Source: Enhygromyxa salina (lineage in GTDB: Bacteria > Myxococcota_A > Polyangia > Nannocystales > Nannocystaceae). From it: 64,000 nt of DNA. The translations under genes and the position numbers were made by a program. The stretch covers positions 1-64,000 of the forward strand of contig NZ_PVNK01000221.1 of the NCBI RefSeq assembly GCF_002994615.1. The letters are read 5' to 3'. This document shows positions 1-8,608 of this stretch, piece by piece. The notes beneath the pieces were generated by a model, which saw only the letters and a list, made by a program, of their open reading frames with translations, was not told the DNA's origin and searched no databases. Each line of letters opens with the position of its first letter. Position 1 is the first letter of the stretch.

Positions 1-733
1 CGCCGCGCATGTCGGTCAGGCGACCGCCGGCCGCGTGGAGCAGCGCCTGCGGGGCCGCGCTGTCCCAGAGCTTGGTGCCGGCCGTCGGGTGGGCGTAGAT
101 CTCGGCCTCGCCGCGCGCGACCATCGATACCTTGACCCCGGTGCTCGCGGTCCGGAGCGTCTGCTCGGGCGTGATCTCGAGCAGCTTCATGATCGCGTCG
201 AGGCGGGCGCTGCGGTGGCTCTTGCTCGTGACCAGGCGCCAGCGCGACTCGACGCGACCGAGGCCATGCAGGGCCGCGACCGCGCCCTCGGTGCCGAGCC
301 GATACCACGCGCGCTGGGCATGATCGTGGTTGATGGCCCAGTTGAGCCGATCGTGGCCGGGCTCGTGGACGATCCCGAGCGCGGGCCGGCCGGCGATCGT
401 CAGGCCGACGTGGATCGCCCAGCTCCGGTCGCCGCCCGCGAAGTCCCGGGTCCCGTCGACGGGGTCGATCATCCAGACCCGGTCGTGGCCACGCCAGCTC
501 GACTGCGCCGCGCTCTCTTCGGCCAGGATCGCGTCGTCGGGAAAGTTCGCGCGCAGGGCCGCGACGATCGCCGACTCGACCGCCAGGTCCGCCCGTGTCA
601 CGGGGCCCTGGTCGTTGGCCTTGTCGGTGGTCTGAAGGCTGTCGTCACCACCGGCTTGGATCTCGAGCGCGATCGCAGCGCAGCGGCGAACCACCTCGAT
701 GGCGACCTCGAGTTCATGCTCGAGCACGGGCAT
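1..733 (-). CDS. Inositol monophosphatase / CysQ-type phosphatase, truncated by window edge
   Basis: Reading the minus strand from an ATG at 733 gives an open frame of 244 codons that runs off the left edge. It shows the metal-binding motifs of the FIG/inositol-monophosphatase superfamily: Glu-Glu-Ser at residues 72-74, DPVDGTRDF at 90-98, and Lys-Leu-Trp-Asp at 221-224 with its conserved aspartate. The family hydrolyses sugar or nucleotide phosphates (inositol-1-phosphate, 3'-phosphoadenosine-5'-phosphate, histidinol phosphate) using Mg2+. Which substrate applies cannot be told from sequence alone. About 20-40 C-terminal residues are probably missing beyond the edge. Next to it, convergently or in series, lies the DUF2723 gene ending at 834. 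Confidence 0.88.
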   Translation of the reverse strand, partial: MPVLEHELEVAIEVVRRCAAIALEIQAGGDDSLQTTDKANDQGPVTRADLAVESAIVAALRANFPDDAILAEESAAQSSWRGHDRVWMIDPVDGTRDFAGGDRSWAIHVGLTIAGRPALGIVHEPGHDRLNWAINHDHAQRAWYRLGTEGAVAALHGLGRVESRWRLVTSKSHRSARLDAIMKLLEITPEQTLRTASTGVKVSMVARGEAEIYAHPTAGTKLWDSAAPQALLHAAGGRLTDMRG

Positions 734-833
734 TGGGGGAGTATGACGGCGATCGAGGATTTTCTGAACCCGGCGCCGCGAGGCTGGGGGTCAATTTCGC
801 CGAGAATTCGCGTGTGATGCGCGATTTCGCAAA

Positions 834-2765
834 TCAGAGCTTCGCGCCTGTCCGCTGCTCGAGCGCCTCGCCGACCGCCGGGATCGCGTCCTGCCGCCCG
901 GCGCGGGCCAGCGTCGCGGCCAGCTGCCGGGCCTTGTCGACGTAGGCAAACCACAGATCCGCCGACCACGGGTGCCCGCGGGGGTGCGTGAGCCCGGCGA
1001 AGTCCGGGGCCTCGACTCGCATGCGCGCGCACGCGTCGAGGTGGCGCTCGAGGATCTTGTCGAAGGTCCAGTCTGCCGCCGCGTAGCTCGGGAACTCCGG
1101 CGGCGGGGGCACGCGCCACAGCACGCCCTCGGGGACCCTCGGGAGCTCGGCGGCGGGTCGCGAGAACACGTTGGCGAGGTAGATCGGGACCGCGGCGAGC
1201 TCGGGGTCGGACCAGATCATGCCCATCATCTTCAGGGGCTTGTCGACGTCGGGGAGGCTCGGGACCCGGGCTCGAAGACGCGCGCGGTACCACGGGTGGG
1301 CGAGGAGCTGGGCGTCGATGTAGAGGGTGTGCGACCCGGCGCCGAGCACCTCCTGGACGTAGAGCACCGGGAAGCTGCGGTGGTCCTCGGTCCCGAACAC
1401 GATCGCGCGGACCGGGATCTCGCCGCGGCTCGGGATCGCCGGGCCCGCCGGGTCGGGGCTCGCGACCACATCGATCGCGGCGAGCTCGACGCCCCGCTCG
1501 CCCGCTGGCCGACCGCGCTCGAGCACGGCGCCGAGCTGGGCCAGGATCAGGACCGTGGCGATCGCCCCCGCGCCCGCCCGGATCAGCCACGGCTTGTCGG
1601 TGACCGCCGCGACGCGATCTCCGAGCCACGAGAGCGCGAGGGCGAGCGGTACGACCAACAACAGGATCGTCAGGAGGTCGAAGCGCTCGAGGATCCAGGC
1701 CCCGAAGGGCCCCGTGGGGTCGATGTTTTGGGCGGCGGGGAAGGCCAGGGCGCTGGCCAGCACGCTCAGGGCCCAGCCGAGCGCGACGCCGCTCCACAGC
1801 TCGTCACGATGGTCGCGGACCCACAGCCCGGCGAGCGCGAGCACGAGCACGAGCGCGCCGGCTCCGATCCACGCCGAGATCCCGGCCGAGCTCCCGGTCG
1901 AGCTCAGGAGGCCGGCGCTGAGGACCTCCGCGACGCTCGCCAGCGCCCGGCTGACCGTGTCGGCGGCGGCGACCTCCTCTTCGTGGAGGCTCAAGCTCAA
2001 GGTCCCGTAGTCGACGCGCAAAATGTGATGGAGCAGTCCGTCGAAGGTCTGAACCTGGCCCCAACGCCATCCGCCGCCGCCGCCGAGTGGCAAGCTCGCG
2101 AAGGGCAAGAGGCCGACGAGGCTGCCCGCGAGGCCGAGCGCCCCGTTGCGCAGCAGCCCGACGAGATCACGCTCCCGCGGCAGCGCGGCGCCGATCGCCA
2201 GGGGCACGAGCAACACCGCCGTGAGGTGATGGCTGACGGCGAGGCCAAGGCTGATCCCCAGCAGAAAAGGACGTGGTCCGGACCGCGTGCGAATGACGAC
2301 GTAAAGAAACGCGCCCGCGAGCATCAGATGTGGGCCCCAGACCTCGCTGTCGTTGACGTGCAATACGGCGAGGGGCGACGCAGCGGCGAGCGAGACCGCG
2401 AAGGCGCCGACCCACGGCCGCCCAAGCAGCACGCAGCAGCGATGAATGAGCAGCCAGCCCGCGACACCACACAGCGCCGGCGGCAGCGCGGCCGCGGTCG
2501 CCGGCGGCAGCCCCAACGCCCACAGCCCCCGAGCCAGCAATCCCAGCGCTCGCATCCACGGGTAGCCCGAGGGGTGGGGGACGCCACCCGAGAGCATGAC
2601 GGTGGCGAACTCGCCAGCGTCGCCGGCCTGAATCGCGCTTGGCACTGACCACAGTGCGACTGCCACCAATAGCGTGGCGAGGACGACGACCGACCACTCG
2701 GGACCTTCACCGAGATTGAGGTCATCGCCCGTCGACGAGATCGGGTGCGCTTTGTCCGGACTCAT
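834..2765 (-). CDS. DUF2723-family polytopic membrane protein
   Basis: A 643-residue protein starting at the ATG at 2765; an open frame continues upstream but would run through the divergent TetR gene, so this start is preferred. After a hydrophobic helix at about 25-45 it has the DUF2723 signature: Asp49-x-x-Glu52 in AGDAGEF, then GGVPHPSGYPW at 60-70. The family resembles GT-C glycosyltransferases (protein O-mannosyltransferase-like), in which this acidic pair sits in the first extracytoplasmic loop. About ten further membrane helices follow to about residue 430, then a soluble C-terminal domain. The role is probably transfer of a sugar from a lipid carrier at the inner membrane; substrate unknown. 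The start lies only 27 bp from the divergent TetR start, suggesting shared control. Confidence 0.82.
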   Translation of the reverse strand: MSPDKAHPISSTGDDLNLGEGPEWSVVVLATLLVAVALWSVPSAIQAGDAGEFATVMLSGGVPHPSGYPWMRALGLLARGLWALGLPPATAAALPPALCGVAGWLLIHRCCVLLGRPWVGAFAVSLAAASPLAVLHVNDSEVWGPHLMLAGAFLYVVIRTRSGPRPFLLGISLGLAVSHHLTAVLLVPLAIGAALPRERDLVGLLRNGALGLAGSLVGLLPFASLPLGGGGGWRWGQVQTFDGLLHHILRVDYGTLSLSLHEEEVAAADTVSRALASVAEVLSAGLLSSTGSSAGISAWIGAGALVLVLALAGLWVRDHRDELWSGVALGWALSVLASALAFPAAQNIDPTGPFGAWILERFDLLTILLLVVPLALALSWLGDRVAAVTDKPWLIRAGAGAIATVLILAQLGAVLERGRPAGERGVELAAIDVVASPDPAGPAIPSRGEIPVRAIVFGTEDHRSFPVLYVQEVLGAGSHTLYIDAQLLAHPWYRARLRARVPSLPDVDKPLKMMGMIWSDPELAAVPIYLANVFSRPAAELPRVPEGVLWRVPPPPEFPSYAAADWTFDKILERHLDACARMRVEAPDFAGLTHPRGHPWSADLWFAYVDKARQLAATLARAGRQDAIPAVGEALEQRTGAKL

Positions 2766-2792
2766 GAGCCGGATTGATGTTATCCTAGGCTG

Positions 2793-3404
2793 GTGTCGCG
2801 GCGATGCAATGCAGGTTTGAGGGAAGCCATCATTCAGACCAGTCTCGAGCTCGGCAGTCAGCTCGGGGAAGATGGGCTGACGATGCGCGGAATCGCGTCG
2901 CGCCTGGGGGTGAGCGCGACGGCGCTCTATCAGCACTTCGAGAGCAAGGCGTCGATCTTGCGCGAGATCCGGGTCTACGGCATCGACCTCCTCTACGACG
3001 CCCTGAGCCCGGCGCTGCAGCAGGAGCTCGACCCCATCGAGACGATGCGCCAGATCGCTCGCCGGTACATCGACTTCGCCCGCGACAACAAGTGGCTGTA
3101 CTCGGTCCTGATGGAGCACGACCAGCTCGAGTGGACCGAGCTCGCCCCCGAGGAGATCAGTCGGGGCCTGCGACCGCTCCACGCCGTGCGCCAGGCGATG
3201 GCTCAGGGCAAGGAGGCCGGGGCGTGGCGCGACGACATCAACATCGAGCTCGCGGCCTTCCAGCTGTGGGCGTCCGTCCACGGGCTGTGCTCGCTGCTCA
3301 ACAACGGCCGCTTCAACGAGCAGCACCCCGCGTTCCCGGTGCCCGACGAGAAGTCGCTGATCGATGTGTTCGTCGACGGCTGCGTGCGCGCGTTCCTGGA
3401 ATGA
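2793..3404 (+). CDS. TetR/AcrR-family transcriptional regulator
   Basis: A 203-residue protein from a GTG at 2793. Residues about 10-55 form a TetR N-terminal helix-turn-helix (LTMRGIASRLGVSATALYQHF, read in two parts at 29-49). The remaining 150 residues are helical, with the Trp/His/Gly-rich pattern of the C-terminal ligand domain found in some TetR proteins (WASVHGLCSLL near 164-175). It likely represses its own promoter and the divergent DUF2723 gene, because only 27 bp separate the two starts. The inducer cannot be predicted. It ends 18 bp before the convergent pseudokinase gene. Confidence 0.9.
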   Translation: MSRRCNAGLREAIIQTSLELGSQLGEDGLTMRGIASRLGVSATALYQHFESKASILREIRVYGIDLLYDALSPALQQELDPIETMRQIARRYIDFARDNKWLYSVLMEHDQLEWTELAPEEISRGLRPLHAVRQAMAQGKEAGAWRDDINIELAAFQLWASVHGLCSLLNNGRFNEQHPAFPVPDEKSLIDVFVDGCVRAFLE

Positions 3405-3422
3405 GCCCGCTCGACGCCTCGG

Positions 3423-5441
3423 TCAGCGGGTCAAGAGGCAGTCCAGCGCCAGCATCAGCTCGCCCGCGGGCGTCACGACGATCGCGGCGCCATCCATGCG
3501 CGAGACCACGGCGTCGCGCAAGATCGCGTTGGCCGGGGCGTCGGTCGTGTCCGGGGCGTTGGGCTCGCCGTCGGGGTGGAGCAGCTCGAGCGCGCGTGGG
3601 TTGAGCACGCTCGACCAGCGGGTGTCGGCGTCGAGGGTCCGGCAGCCGTCGGGCCACGCGGCGAGGCGAAAGGCCCGGCCCTCGCGGTCGAGGATGTTCT
3701 GCAGCCACGGGTTGCGAGCGGTGCACAACAGATCGAGCTCGGTGTCGGTCCAGCTCTCGGCGGCGACGACGTCGACCGACCGGCCGAGGCGCGGATCGAT
3801 CTCGACCGGCCCGAGGCCGTCTGCGCGCAGCTCGGCGTCGTCGAGGCTCGGGGCCGCGGCCGCGAGCTCGGTGAGATCATCGACCGGCATCCGCAAGCGC
3901 GCGAGCACCTCGCGGGCAGGGGGGCGGGCGCGGGGATCTTCGTCGAGCATCTTCGCGATCTCGTCGCGCTCGCTGGCCGGGAGCTCGGCGAGCGTCGGCG
4001 TGAACCGACCCGTGAGCAGCGCGGCCCACAGCGAGCCGATCATGTACATGTCGCCGGCCTGGGTCGGCTCGGCGCCCGCGCGCTGCTCGGGCGGCGTCAT
4101 CGACAAGAGCTCCTCGAGGCCACCGGTGCGGGTCGCGACGAGACCCGACAGGTGATGGGCGCCGAAGGGTCCGAGCAGCGGGCGGCCGAGGGCATCGCAG
4201 ACGATCTGGCTGGGGAGCAGCGAGCCGTGGACGAGCCCGACGGCGTGGGCGGCCGCGAGCCCGTCGAGCATGAACGCGATCAGCGAGCGGGCGCGGGCGA
4301 TCGCCTGCTCGAGGCCAGGCGGACGGATGAGGCTGCGCAGGACCGGGCCCTCGCGCCGCGGCATGACCAGCAGCCCGACCTCGGCGTCGAGGCGCAAGAT
4401 CGGGCGGATCGCGGGCCGGGCGAGAGCGTTGGCGCGCTCGGCCGCCCCGGCGAAGCGCTCGAGCGCCCGGTGGATCTGCGGCCCCGGTTGATCGATGTCG
4501 CCCTGCTCGGCGAGGAGCAAGTGGATCTCGACCTCTTGCAGGGTCACGCGGTCGACCCCGACGTAGGCGGCGCCCGCGTAGGCGGCCGCGAGCGTGGCGG
4601 TGACCCGATAGCGGCCGTGCGGCGCGAGCTCGGCCGGGCTGCGCTCGGGCTCCGCGTCGTCGGCCTCGGCCAGGACCAGCTGCCCCGCCAGATCGTGGCC
4701 GAGGCTCGACAGCGCTCGGGCCAGCAGGCCGCGCACGCTGCGGCCGAGCTCCCCCTCGGTCGCGCCCGCGCGCCGGGCTCGCTGGGCGTGGCGCGCCGTG
4801 CCCTCGGCGTCGCCGAGATCCCAGCACAGCGCGGCCGCCAGCGCGTGCTCGCGGGGCCGCGCGGGCGTCGAGGCCCCGCCCGTAGCCGTCGCGCCGGACG
4901 TGCCTGGCGCGGCAGATGTGCCAGATGTGCCAGATACGAGAGTAGCGACGTTGTCGAGGGGGCCGAGGACCTCGAGCGCGCGCCGCGGGAGCCCGGCCTC
5001 GGCCAGGGTCTGGGCGGCCGCGAGCGGATCCCCGGCCTTGACCAGGGCCGCGGCCCGCAGCTGTGGCCCGGCCTCCGCCAGCTCGAGCACGTGGGCGGCG
5101 TCGTCGTGGCGTCCGCGTCGCTCGAGCAGCTTCGCGGCGTCGCGGAGCAGCTTCGGCTGCTCGCGGTGGGCGTCGAGGGCGTCGAGCACGGCGCGCCAGG
5201 GGCCGGGCGATCCGGCCTCGAGCGCCGTGCGCAGGGCGTCGAGCAGGCGGCCGGCGCTGAGGTAGTGCTCGGTCGCCTTGTCGAACGCCCAGATCTGCTC
5301 GAGCACCCAGCCGGCTTCGGCGTGGCGGTCGGCGCGAGCGAGCTCGGCGGCCACGGTCTCGTGCTCGCCAGCGTCGAGGCGCCCGCGGGTGTCCGGATCG
5401 AGGCGCCGGCCGAGGTCTTCGCTGCGTTCGAGGGTCGCCAT
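3423..5441 (-). CDS. TPR-like protein with C-terminal pseudokinase domain
   Basis: A 672-residue protein from the ATG at 5441. Residues about 25-165 and 195-255 are Ala/Leu-rich helical repeats of TPR type, separated by a Gly/Ser/Thr/Pro linker (170-193). From about 276 a protein-kinase fold can be followed, but the catalytic signatures are lost. The VAIK lysine region reads TLQEVEIHLLL, the HRDLKPxN loop is replaced by HGSLLPSQI (405-413), and DFG by GPFG (424-427). An APE-like TPPEQ motif (449-453) and the aspartate after it remain. It should therefore bind or scaffold rather than phosphorylate. A 150-residue tail is unassigned. It follows the lipoprotein gene by 20 bp, so the two are probably co-transcribed after glyA. 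Confidence 0.75.
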   Translation of the reverse strand: MATLERSEDLGRRLDPDTRGRLDAGEHETVAAELARADRHAEAGWVLEQIWAFDKATEHYLSAGRLLDALRTALEAGSPGPWRAVLDALDAHREQPKLLRDAAKLLERRGRHDDAAHVLELAEAGPQLRAAALVKAGDPLAAAQTLAEAGLPRRALEVLGPLDNVATLVSGTSGTSAAPGTSGATATGGASTPARPREHALAAALCWDLGDAEGTARHAQRARRAGATEGELGRSVRGLLARALSSLGHDLAGQLVLAEADDAEPERSPAELAPHGRYRVTATLAAAYAGAAYVGVDRVTLQEVEIHLLLAEQGDIDQPGPQIHRALERFAGAAERANALARPAIRPILRLDAEVGLLVMPRREGPVLRSLIRPPGLEQAIARARSLIAFMLDGLAAAHAVGLVHGSLLPSQIVCDALGRPLLGPFGAHHLSGLVATRTGGLEELLSMTPPEQRAGAEPTQAGDMYMIGSLWAALLTGRFTPTLAELPASERDEIAKMLDEDPRARPPAREVLARLRMPVDDLTELAAAAPSLDDAELRADGLGPVEIDPRLGRSVDVVAAESWTDTELDLLCTARNPWLQNILDREGRAFRLAAWPDGCRTLDADTRWSSVLNPRALELLHPDGEPNAPDTTDAPANAILRDAVVSRMDGAAIVVTPAGELMLALDCLLTR

Positions 5442-5461
5442 GAACAGCGGGCTCGCCGGGC

Positions 5462-7174
5462 TCAGAGCTGCTCGAGCTCGACCTCGACCTCGGGGTCGGG
5501 CGCGGGCTCGGGGTCGTCTGGCAGCGAGTATTCGTCGGGGTGCATGCCCTTGGGCGTGGCGAGGATCTTCATGAGCCCCAGCGGCGCCCAGAAGAAGCGG
5601 TCGAAGCCGACCATGCGCGCTGGCTCGTCGCCGATCAAGGACAGGCCGAAGCCGGCCAGGGCGGCGCGGGGATCTCCGGTCACCCGCGCGGTGATCGTCG
5701 CGGCGTCGCCGATGTCGGCGCAGGGCGGACCGACGGTCAGGGCGACCTCGTCGGGGGGTCCGAGGCGCGCGTGGATCCACAGGGCGGCCTCGGCCAAGCA
5801 CAGCGCGCGGCGGGCCTCCTCGATCGCGTGGGCGCTCGCCGCGTGCTCGGACAGGCGCGCGAGCAGCATCAGGCGGCGCAGGTGGGTGTGGACCTGTGCC
5901 GACCACGGCCCGGCGACGAGCGCGACCTCGGGCAGCTCGGCGGTCCGCAGCGCCCGGCGCTGAGGCTCGATCACGCCCAGATCGAGGAGCTCGAGCACGA
6001 GCCGACCCTCGCTGATCGGCCCGTCGCCGATCACCGCGACGTAGCGGGCGCAGTCGAGGGACGGGGGCCCGACCTCGGGCACGGCCTCGAGCCCGGCGCG
6101 GAGCCGGCCGAGCGCGGCCTCGCAGCGCGCCGCGTCGACGGGTTTGGGGGGGTCGTCGGCGCGCGGATCGGGATCGCCGACCAGGGTCTCGCGCAGCGCC
6201 TGCCAGCGCCTGACGTGGCGCTCGATCTCGACGAAGGCTGGACCCGGCGCGAGGTCGATGCGCTCCTCGACGGACAGCCGCCGGGCCAGCGCGCTCTCGC
6301 CAAGGATCGCCGGCAAGCGCTCGATCGCCGCGTCGGCGTGGAGCTTGCGCGGCGCGGGCTTGGCCGTCCACTCGTGGCGATCGGCCTTGGGCAGCGCGAG
6401 CGCGAGCTGCTCGAGCCAGCTGCGGTGCGCGTCGCAGGCCGCGGCGAGCTGCTCGAGGCCGGTCGCGAGCGGCTCGGTCTGGGCGACCACGGGCCGACTC
6501 GCCAGCGCCCGGGCCTCGGCCGCGAGCGCGGCGCTGGCGAGCCCGGCCTCGGTCACCCCCGCGACCGAGGCCGCGCGCAGCTGCCCGCGCAAAGCGGCGA
6601 CGTCCTCGGCCAGGGCCGCGGGCAGGGCCTGGCAGGCCGTGTCGCAGTCGTCGTGGACGAGGCGGTAGCGGAGCTCGTCGAGGGTCGCCGAGATCGCGTG
6701 GAGCCCAACCATGGGGTCTTGTTCGGCGGGGGCTCGGCGGCGCAGATCGTCGTTGATGCGGGCGAAGGCGAAGCGCATCACCCGAAGGATCACGACCTCG
6801 GCCCCCGGGAGGTAGGACTCGTCGAGCTCGTCGAGGGCGGCCCGGGCCGGATCGCTGAGGCGCTCGAGCGCCCGGCGCTCGGCCGAGCGCAGCGGGGGCG
6901 TGGCGGCGGGGGCCAGGCCGAGCTGGTAGGCCGCGAGGGGGTCTGCGGCGATCAACGCCGCGCGGGCGTCCGGCAGCGCGAGCTCCAGCGCCTCACGGTA
7001 GGCCTCGGTCTTGAGCGCGTCGCCCTTGTCCTTGTCGACCGCGGGCGGGGCCACGCGCTGGTCCGGATCGGGTGGATCCTTGCAGCCGCTGCTCGACAGC
7101 CCGAACACGCACGCGAGCGCGGCGCAGCCAAGCGCCAGCCCCGAGCCTCGGAGACGAGGGTGAGATCGTCGCAC
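5462..7174 (-). CDS. Predicted lipoprotein, 570 aa, function unknown
   Basis: The frame opens with a GTG at 7174. It starts with an Arg-rich n-region, a hydrophobic stretch, and a lipobox ending in SSSGC (cysteine at about residue 31), so the product is probably exported and lipidated. The remainder is an Ala/Leu/Arg-rich helical protein with no motif I recognise and an acidic tail. The perfect 9-bp stem at 7175-7199 abuts the start codon and could hide the ribosome site. It lies between glyA and the pseudokinase gene with short gaps, so a functional link to the pseudokinase (as surface or periplasmic partner) is possible but unproven. Confidence 0.72.
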   Translation of the reverse strand: MRRSHPRLRGSGLALGCAALACVFGLSSSGCKDPPDPDQRVAPPAVDKDKGDALKTEAYREALELALPDARAALIAADPLAAYQLGLAPAATPPLRSAERRALERLSDPARAALDELDESYLPGAEVVILRVMRFAFARINDDLRRRAPAEQDPMVGLHAISATLDELRYRLVHDDCDTACQALPAALAEDVAALRGQLRAASVAGVTEAGLASAALAAEARALASRPVVAQTEPLATGLEQLAAACDAHRSWLEQLALALPKADRHEWTAKPAPRKLHADAAIERLPAILGESALARRLSVEERIDLAPGPAFVEIERHVRRWQALRETLVGDPDPRADDPPKPVDAARCEAALGRLRAGLEAVPEVGPPSLDCARYVAVIGDGPISEGRLVLELLDLGVIEPQRRALRTAELPEVALVAGPWSAQVHTHLRRLMLLARLSEHAASAHAIEEARRALCLAEAALWIHARLGPPDEVALTVGPPCADIGDAATITARVTGDPRAALAGFGLSLIGDEPARMVGFDRFFWAPLGLMKILATPKGMHPDEYSLPDDPEPAPDPEVEVELEQL

Positions 7175-7199
7175 GCGCGGAGCATAGCCGGCTCCGCGC
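7175..7199 (-). promoter_or_regulatory. Perfect 9-bp hairpin abutting the lipoprotein start
   Basis: GCGCGGAGC (7175-7183) pairs perfectly with GCTCCGCGC (7191-7199) around a 7-nt loop. It fills the gap between the glyA stop (7210) and the GTG at 7174. There is no T-run, so a classic intrinsic terminator is unlikely. On mRNA it could mask the translation start or separate expression of the two genes. Confidence 0.5.
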
Positions 7200-7209
7200 G
7201 AACGTGCTG

Positions 7210-8478
7210 TCAGAGCCCCGGCGCAGGAAAATCGGCCAGGAATTCGGAGACCTCGCCGCGCATCCGGTCTGCGAACTCATCCGAGACCGCGCCCTCGCAG
7301 CGGGCGATCTCGTCGACGCCGCGGGCGATCATCGTCGCGACCGTCTTCATGTGTGCGGGCTCGAGCCCGCGCGAGGTCAGGGCCGCGGTCCCGAGTCGGA
7401 GCCCCGAAGGATCGAAGGGCTTGCGCTTGTCGAAGGGAATCGAGTTGGCGTTGAGCTCGATGCCGCAGCGATCGAGGGCGTGCGCGGTCTTGCGACCCGA
7501 GAGCTCGCGGGGGCTGAGATCGATCAGCATCAGGTGGTTGTCGGTCCCGCCGGTCACGAGGGTGTGGCCGGCCTCCTGCAGGGCGTCGGCCAGGGCCCTG
7601 GCGTTGGCCACGACCCGCTCGGCGTAGTCGCGGAAGCTCGGCTGGGCGGCCTCCTTGAACGCGATCGCCTTGGCCGCGGTCATCGCGTTGTGCGGCCCGC
7701 CCTGGAGGCCTGGGAACACCGCCTTGTCGATCGCCTTGGCGTGAGCCTTGCGGCACAAGATCAGCCCGCCGCGGGGGCCGCGGAGGGTCTTGTGGGTCGT
7801 GCTCGCGACGACGTGGCAGTGGGGGACAGGGTTCGGATGCACGCCGCCCGCGACGAGCCCGGCGACGTGGGCGATGTCCGCGGCGAGGTAGGCGTCGACT
7901 TCTGCGGCGATCTCGGCGAAGCCAGCGAAGTCGAGGGTCCGCGGGTAGGCCGAGTGACCGACCCAGATCAGCTTCGGGCGGTGCTCCTTGGCCAGCGCGC
8001 GGACCTGATCGAGATCGATGCGATGGTCAGTCTCGCGCACGCCATACTGGACCGATTTGTAGTAGATGCCGGTCGCGCTGACCTTCCAACCGTGGGTCAG
8101 GTGACCCCCGGCTGGCAGCGAGAGGCCCATGGTCGTGTCACCCGGTTTACACAGCGCGAGCAGCACGGCGAGGTTGGCCGGAGAGCCGCTGTAGGGCTGG
8201 ACGTTGGCGTGCTCGGCCCCAAACAGCGCCTTGGCGCGGTCGATCGCGAGGCGCTCGAGGGGGTCGATGACCTGCATGCCCTCGTAGTAGCGCTTGCCGG
8301 GGTAGCCCTCGGCGTACTTGTTGGCCAGGCTGCTGGCCGAAGCCTCGAGCACAGCCCGCGATGCGTAGTTCTCGCTCGCGATCAAGCGAATACTGTGGCG
8401 CTGACGCTGATCCTCCTCGAGGATAAGCTCGTGGATCTCGGGGTCGGCGACGGCGAGGGAGGGGTCACGCTCGGTCAT
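7210..8478 (-). CDS. glyA: Serine hydroxymethyltransferase
   Basis: A 422-residue PLP enzyme that interconverts serine and glycine with tetrahydrofolate, feeding one-carbon units in the cytoplasm. The sequence is canonical: RLIASENYAS (31-40), NKYAEGYPGKRYYEG (53-67), and the PLP lysine at 230 in STTHKTLRGPRGG. Length matches the bacterial family. It starts with ATG at 8478, divergent from the FHA-GGDEF gene at 8609, and appears to head a run with the lipoprotein and pseudokinase genes. No folate or glycine riboswitch was recognised upstream. Confidence 0.97.
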   Translation of the reverse strand: MTERDPSLAVADPEIHELILEEDQRQRHSIRLIASENYASRAVLEASASSLANKYAEGYPGKRYYEGMQVIDPLERLAIDRAKALFGAEHANVQPYSGSPANLAVLLALCKPGDTTMGLSLPAGGHLTHGWKVSATGIYYKSVQYGVRETDHRIDLDQVRALAKEHRPKLIWVGHSAYPRTLDFAGFAEIAAEVDAYLAADIAHVAGLVAGGVHPNPVPHCHVVASTTHKTLRGPRGGLILCRKAHAKAIDKAVFPGLQGGPHNAMTAAKAIAFKEAAQPSFRDYAERVVANARALADALQEAGHTLVTGGTDNHLMLIDLSPRELSGRKTAHALDRCGIELNANSIPFDKRKPFDPSGLRLGTAALTSRGLEPAHMKTVATMIARGVDEIARCEGAVSDEFADRMRGEVSEFLADFPAPGL

Positions 8479-8526
8479 GTCGAAGGGTTGTCGACCGAGC
8501 CCTCGCGAAAGTCAAAGCCGGCCATG

Positions 8527-8540
8527 CTTTTGGCCAAAAG
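8527..8540. promoter_or_regulatory. 14-bp perfect palindrome in the glyA / FHA-GGDEF divergent region
   Basis: CTTTTGGCCAAAAG is its own reverse complement and sits in the 130-bp gap between two divergent starts. Just to its right, GGCTCCTA (8551-8558) and TAGGAGAGCC (8567-8576) form a second, imperfect inverted repeat. Such placement is typical of a regulator binding site; the regulator is unknown. Confidence 0.4.
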
Positions 8541-8608
8541 TCCATGTAGTGGCTCCTAGGGGCGTGTAGGAGAGCCAATATCCTGTCAACCTGGTACGCT
8601 CGGGTGGG

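Noticed and set aside
35..817. Plus-strand open frame over the first 800 bp
   Set aside because: The minus strand carries an inositol-monophosphatase-family gene with intact metal-binding motifs; the plus frame has no recognisable features.
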